Source: Collybia mongolica (Eukaryota > Basidiomycota > Agaricomycetes > Agaricales > Clitocybaceae). Taken from it: a stretch of DNA of 64,000 bases. Of this stretch, positions 60,026-64,000 are shown one piece after another. The notes beneath the pieces were generated by a model that worked only from the letters and a program-made list of their open reading frames with translations, did no database searches and was not told the origin of the DNA. Both the position numbers and the translations under genes were made by a program. Positions within the stretch are counted from its first letter, which is position 1, and each line of letters starts with the position of its first letter. Where the stretch lies: positions 620,001 through 684,000 of the forward strand of contig JAAXNY010000005.1 of assembly GCA_013420905.1 (NCBI GenBank). The letters run 5' to 3'.

Positions 60026-61445
60026 GACCAGAGCCAGGTCTGTTTCGTTTTGCGGTTGCTGTTTTTGGTTGGATGGGGTCCTACCTGTCTTCTTCAGAGT
60101 CACATGTAACGCACACACTCCTTATTTATTCTTAAGACTCTCAAGCAACAAGCTCGGGTTTGATAGGTGTTGATCCTGGCAGATTGTGGGTCTAATAGAA
60201 TATACCAAATCATAACATGTTCTTGTCAAGCTACATTTACATTGTATATTCTTATGTGGACTTAAACTTATGTCAAGCAATTTCTGTTATCTTCATTTTT
60301 CGAAATTCTTGATGACAAATAAAGGAAAACATTGTTAGTGGCTGTGAAGTTGGTTCCAGGTCATCTCATGCCGCCTTCTCCCGCTCAACCACTCGTTTGA
60401 ATCCAACTCGCCCATGAGCTGTAAGCTTCTAGGAAAGCATGTTGGATGATTCTCCTCAGGTAATATCATGTAATGCTTTGCCAGCATGCATGGCATACTG
60501 ACACATACCCTTTACCCATACAGAGTGTCGAAGCCGTCTGCAATGATGAAGCCTGGACAACAAGGCTTTAAATACTGGGCAGTAGGCCCGTTCTAGCTCC
60601 AAGCTGTTACATCCCATTCCCGTGCACATCCCAGGCCCACAGCTATGTCAAGCAATGTCAGCATGCCAGTGGGTGAGTTATATATTCAATTAGCAAGTGT
60701 TTCAGTACTGGCAGGCTTGCAACATCATCGCCCAATAACGATACTCCAACCATAGAAATACCAAACCAGGACCAGCCCTTTGCTACGTCTGTAGCAAGCA
60801 AAGCTGATACTATACCAATGGGTCAGTTATGTGTTTGATTCTGGCAGTTTCGACACCCTGACACCGTCCTAACATCAGCTTCTAATGACAACACTTTTAC
60901 TGCTGCAACGCCGAAGGAGGACCAGCCTCTTTCTCCAACCCGCAGCTCTAACACCTTGACTACTGGGCTGGGAGAGGGTATTGGTCGTAGCAAGGTTGCA
61001 GGCCCCAAGGGAAATGAAGGACAAAAACGTGCGTGTCCCTACTTCGTCCGTTTTCCTTCGCTCCCCGTTTTCCTTCGCTCCTGAAATCCCATCCTCCAGG
61101 CAGTGACATTGCAGATACTGGGTCGGAGACGGAGGGAATCCCGTTTGACAAACTAAGGTGAACTATCCCGTCGCTTTTCCCCCTTTCGCAAGTCATTCAT
61201 GAGTTCTGCCATTTGTCTCTAGCGCCATCATTGCATCCTTCCCTCCCTCACCCTCTGTACCAAACCAAGAGGTGGAATGACGCTGGAGGTCCTTGGAAGT
61301 CAATGCAGCGCGCGTGCGTGTTGAGGATTTCGCTTACTTCAATGATGATATTTGATGAGTGAACACTTGTCACAAGTTGATTTTATACTTCTGTATTATA
61401 GATGATACATGTTGATCACAAGAAAATATGCTATTCGGAGTACAG
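60026..61445. other. region with exon-like fragments but no assembled gene
   Basis: From 60644 the plus strand reads MSSNVSMP, then Ser/Thr/Asn/Pro-rich stretches with donor- and acceptor-like signals (segments near 60718-60820 and 60879-61030, ending TTGLGEGIGRSK). The phases do not join consistently, so I do not call a gene. Otherwise empty up to the alpha-kinase stop. Confidence 0.3.
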
Positions 61446-64000
61446 TTATCCAACAATATACTTCAAGTTATGTTTATCTGTTGTAGGGCTTGGTGCTTCA
61501 GCCATGTCATGCTCTGTTTCTTTTACAACAACGTCGGCAAGTTTTAGCTTTGCACAAACCCAGTTATTGCAACACACAGGCAAGTGTTGAGTCTTGAATG
61601 CTTCAATTTTTCTTGGACCACCATCCCAATAAGCATCACGACGGCTAGCATCAGGGGTGTTCCTAGGTAATATAATAAGCAAAGGATAATCTTATTGGAT
61701 AACGGTACTAACGTATGCCCCTGAGGATCAAATAGACACATGATTCCCTTTGTATCGAGAGCACCTGTCAGATATTTTCCCGCATTAGAATCAATCAGGT
61801 TTGGTTATGACATGGATCATGGCTTACCCTGGAGGTCGTAGAACAGTAAATGCCCATGGGAATAAAGTAAAGAGAAATGAGCAAACGCGTGAATAGCTTT
61901 TGTCATATTATCTAGTGCATCCCCGATTTCGTCACTCCCAGTAAATTTTCTAACCTTACCATCGACTTTTCCACATGGTAATAAGGGCGTAGCGAGAAAG
62001 CTATTGTAGGGGATGATAGTGCTTTGAGAGGAAACGGAAGGCTGGAGTCTCCCAAAAATTGAGTTGGTGAAGTTAAAATAAAAACCTAGATATACCAGAA
62101 GGAGTAAACGGTCACGAACACAGTGCCAAACCAGGAGTGAGCTTACGTGGTATGGTTTCTACCCCACTCTCTTTTGCAAACTCGTCGAACAAAGTCTTGA
62201 ATCCGTGGCACTGGCTCAGCAACTTATATTCCGCTCTCAGAACCTCTGATACCTCCCACTCTGTCATTGATTCATCCATAGGTTGGGTCAGGACATATTC
62301 CTTTCCACAGAAACATGCCTTGAGCATCATATAGGGTAAGCATGTCTCTGTCATGGCTCGTTATCCAAGTTCACTCACGTATATTCCACGCTTTGTTGAT
62401 CCTGCCCCGATAAATCCTGTCTTATCACTCTCATCTTCTTTACGCTCACCTTTTGCCCAATCTGCTGCAATCTCAATCTCCTCTACTGCATCTTCATCGG
62501 TGAACATAACATCTCCATCGTCTTGGAACTCGGTCCGAGTGCGAATGAAGAAATATTTGATCATTTGGGGGTTTCGTGTCCATTGTGGGCAATTCGGAGG
62601 CCTGAATGCACTTTGTAAAATAACAGGAGCTCGTCGTTGACCTTCTAATTGACTTGAAGCTAGCTGTACAATGCCTTGGGCAGGTCGAACAGCACTAGTA
62701 CTGGCTAAGGCTCCTGCTCCTGGTTTCCTAAGCTCACTAGTGGAGCTCTCAGCACGTTTTCTTTTACTGGGGGCTGTGGAAATAGCAGTAGATTGGACGG
62801 CAGCCGAAGTGTAAGTTTGATCAGTATGCTATAGGTTATGAAAAGCTTGAGCTTAATTAACAGTCAACTGTTGTAGGGTAACTGTTATGCACAATGAGGT
62901 CTTTCTGATACACAAAGTGTATATCTATCATTCGAGACGACAAGGATGAACTACTAGCCAAACATTGTTCTTTGAACTCCTTGAACAAATGATCCACTGT
63001 TTTATCTCTGTCGACATGTTCCAGTGACATGTGCTTGGTTGCGCTTTCGTGGGCATGCAAGGTAATGTTTGACCTTATGAAAATCTGATCAAGATAGATT
63101 CTTCGAGTTCATGGTTTTGCACATACCAGTCAAGCCAGTTGGCTTCGGGATGCAACATTTCAAACCCATTCCTAGTGAGTTCCAGCAATTCATCAAGGGC
63201 AGCCTTCATTTTTGTTGTCCCTGGAAAGACGCGCGCCACGCGAAGTAGTTTGACCTGTCCCAAAATTACCATCAGAAGAAAATAATTTAATGCAAAGCTA
63301 TTACCTCCTGCAAACCCCTGTTGTGAGACATCCACACTGTTGCAGAAATTTTTATTCCAACTTTCCGGTCTAGCAACTTGGCGTCCGTCTTTTTTGCCTC
63401 CCGCTCCGCCTTTGCCAGATTTTTGAATCTACCAAGACCACCTTCACTTCCAGAGGTCCTAGGCACCACCCCCAACCGTGACTTAGAGGCTTTCCATTGA
63501 TGAGTATAAGCAGAAATTAAGACATTGGTTACAAGTTCACTTTGGTCCTCGTTTTCCTCAGCATCATCAAAAAGTAATTGGTGGACGCCTTTTATTTTAA
63601 ACACTTCTGTCGGAAGTGATTATTGACTTTCTGTTGTAAATAGGGTTAGCTTTCATGATAATAGGCCCAATATGCTAATACATACTATAGAAACGAATGC
63701 GGCTGTTACAAATGGGGTTTAACAGGCTGCTTGATGTTAACCTGCAGGTTGCACATTGAGGCTTATCCTAGATGAGAGCACATAATGTTGAGCTATGCTG
63801 ATACCACAAAATAGATTCACTAACATTCACAGCCCTGACTTCAGCAGCTGACATTCCAGGAACACGCATCTGACATTTTTTACATGGAAGCTGATTGTCT
63901 TCACACCGGGCAAAGGAGTGAGAGCAGGTTGGGCAGACCACCATTGAGATGAAGAGGTCACCACAAGTATACTGTAGGAAAGAGTAATAATAATAAAATG
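61446..64000 (-). CDS. alpha-type protein kinase, 5' end outside window
   Basis: Multi-exon gene ending TDKHNLKYIVG at 61446 and open at the right edge. The upstream part has a Cys-rich putative zinc-binding region (MVVCPTCSHSF, LPCKKCQMRV, QCATCRL). Then comes a basic segment (LVTNVLISAYTHQWKASKSR, GRFKNLAKAEREAKKTDAKL) and the start of the alpha-kinase domain (TVWMSHNRGLQEVKLLRVAR). The C-terminal half carries MTKAIHAFAHFSLLYSHGHL, LLFYDLQGALDTKGIM and CLFDPQGHT, matching the His/Asp...LFDPQxHT core of MHCK/EF2K-type kinases. The tail CCNNWVCAKL fits too. Alpha-kinases phosphorylate Ser/Thr in helices and expanded in Agaricomycetes; the substrate is unknown. About ten short introns are inferred. 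Confidence 0.75.

Overview
The window looks like nuclear DNA of a basidiomycete fungus, most likely an agaricomycete, and the gene families recall Rhizoctonia/Ceratobasidiaceae (inference). The genes carry many short introns of about 45-60 nt. They include fungal and animal housekeeping genes (RFC1, cyclin C, mitochondrial malate dehydrogenase, PRP6, CCT2) and families typical of Agaricomycetes (F-box/LRR-like, DUF6697, DUF6534, DUF6533, fungal alpha-kinase). No rRNA, tRNA, CRISPR array or prokaryotic-style operon could be supported. Exon coordinates were derived by hand from splice signals and reading frame; only internal consistency (lengths divisible by three, family motifs) supports them.

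Layout. 0.4-1.4 kb: F-box-like gene (-). 1.6-5.7 kb: RFC1, the large clamp-loader subunit (-), divergent from a p31comet-like (MAD2-binding) gene at 6.1-7.3 kb (+); an MCB-type ACGCGT lies between them. 7.6-9.3 kb: DUF6697 gene (-) with an in-frame stop. 9.46-10.25 kb: a Tc1/mariner-pogo-like element with near-perfect TIRs and TA duplications. 10.5-13.0, 20.1-22.4 and 22.7-25.1 kb: three related secreted or membrane-anchored TAP-like alpha/beta hydrolases (-); the middle copy looks intact and the last is a pseudogene. Between the first two copies lies a decayed stretch with a genomic pseudocopy of the p31comet gene (14.8-15.7 kb), a DUF6534-like membrane protein (16.5-17.8 kb) and a 195-bp MITE (19.7 kb).

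25.3-28.6 kb: cyclin C (-) and mitochondrial MDH (+), head to head. 30.2-31.6 kb: secreted PL1 pectate lyase (+). 32.7-33.7 kb: CVNH-like protein (-). 33.6-34.5 kb: unrecognised spliced coding region (-). 35.4 kb: 107-aa intronless protein (+). 36.2-37.8 kb: epoxide-hydrolase-type alpha/beta hydrolase (-). 38.4-40.7 kb: conserved fungal protein (-). 41.1-44.4 kb: 998-aa Gln-rich protein (+). 44.6-47.9 kb: PRP6 splicing factor (-). 48.1 kb: hAT-like MITE. 48.7-50.8 kb: CCT2 (+). 52.3-53.5 kb: seven-TM-type membrane protein (+). 55.35-56.4 kb: basic/coiled-coil putative transcription factor (+), with a decayed partial copy at 59.6-60.0 kb. 58.4-59.5 kb: DUF6533-like fragment. 61.4-64.0 kb: alpha-type protein kinase (-) running off the right edge.

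The main theme is local DNA-level duplication followed by decay (p31comet, coiled-coil factor, TAP-like hydrolases), in three MITE-bearing or gene-poor tracts, between conserved housekeeping blocks. I saw no multi-gene pathway that could be called a new system. The strongest leads are the fungal p31comet gene and its pseudocopy, the two MITEs with related TIRs, and 5- and 6-nt microexons.
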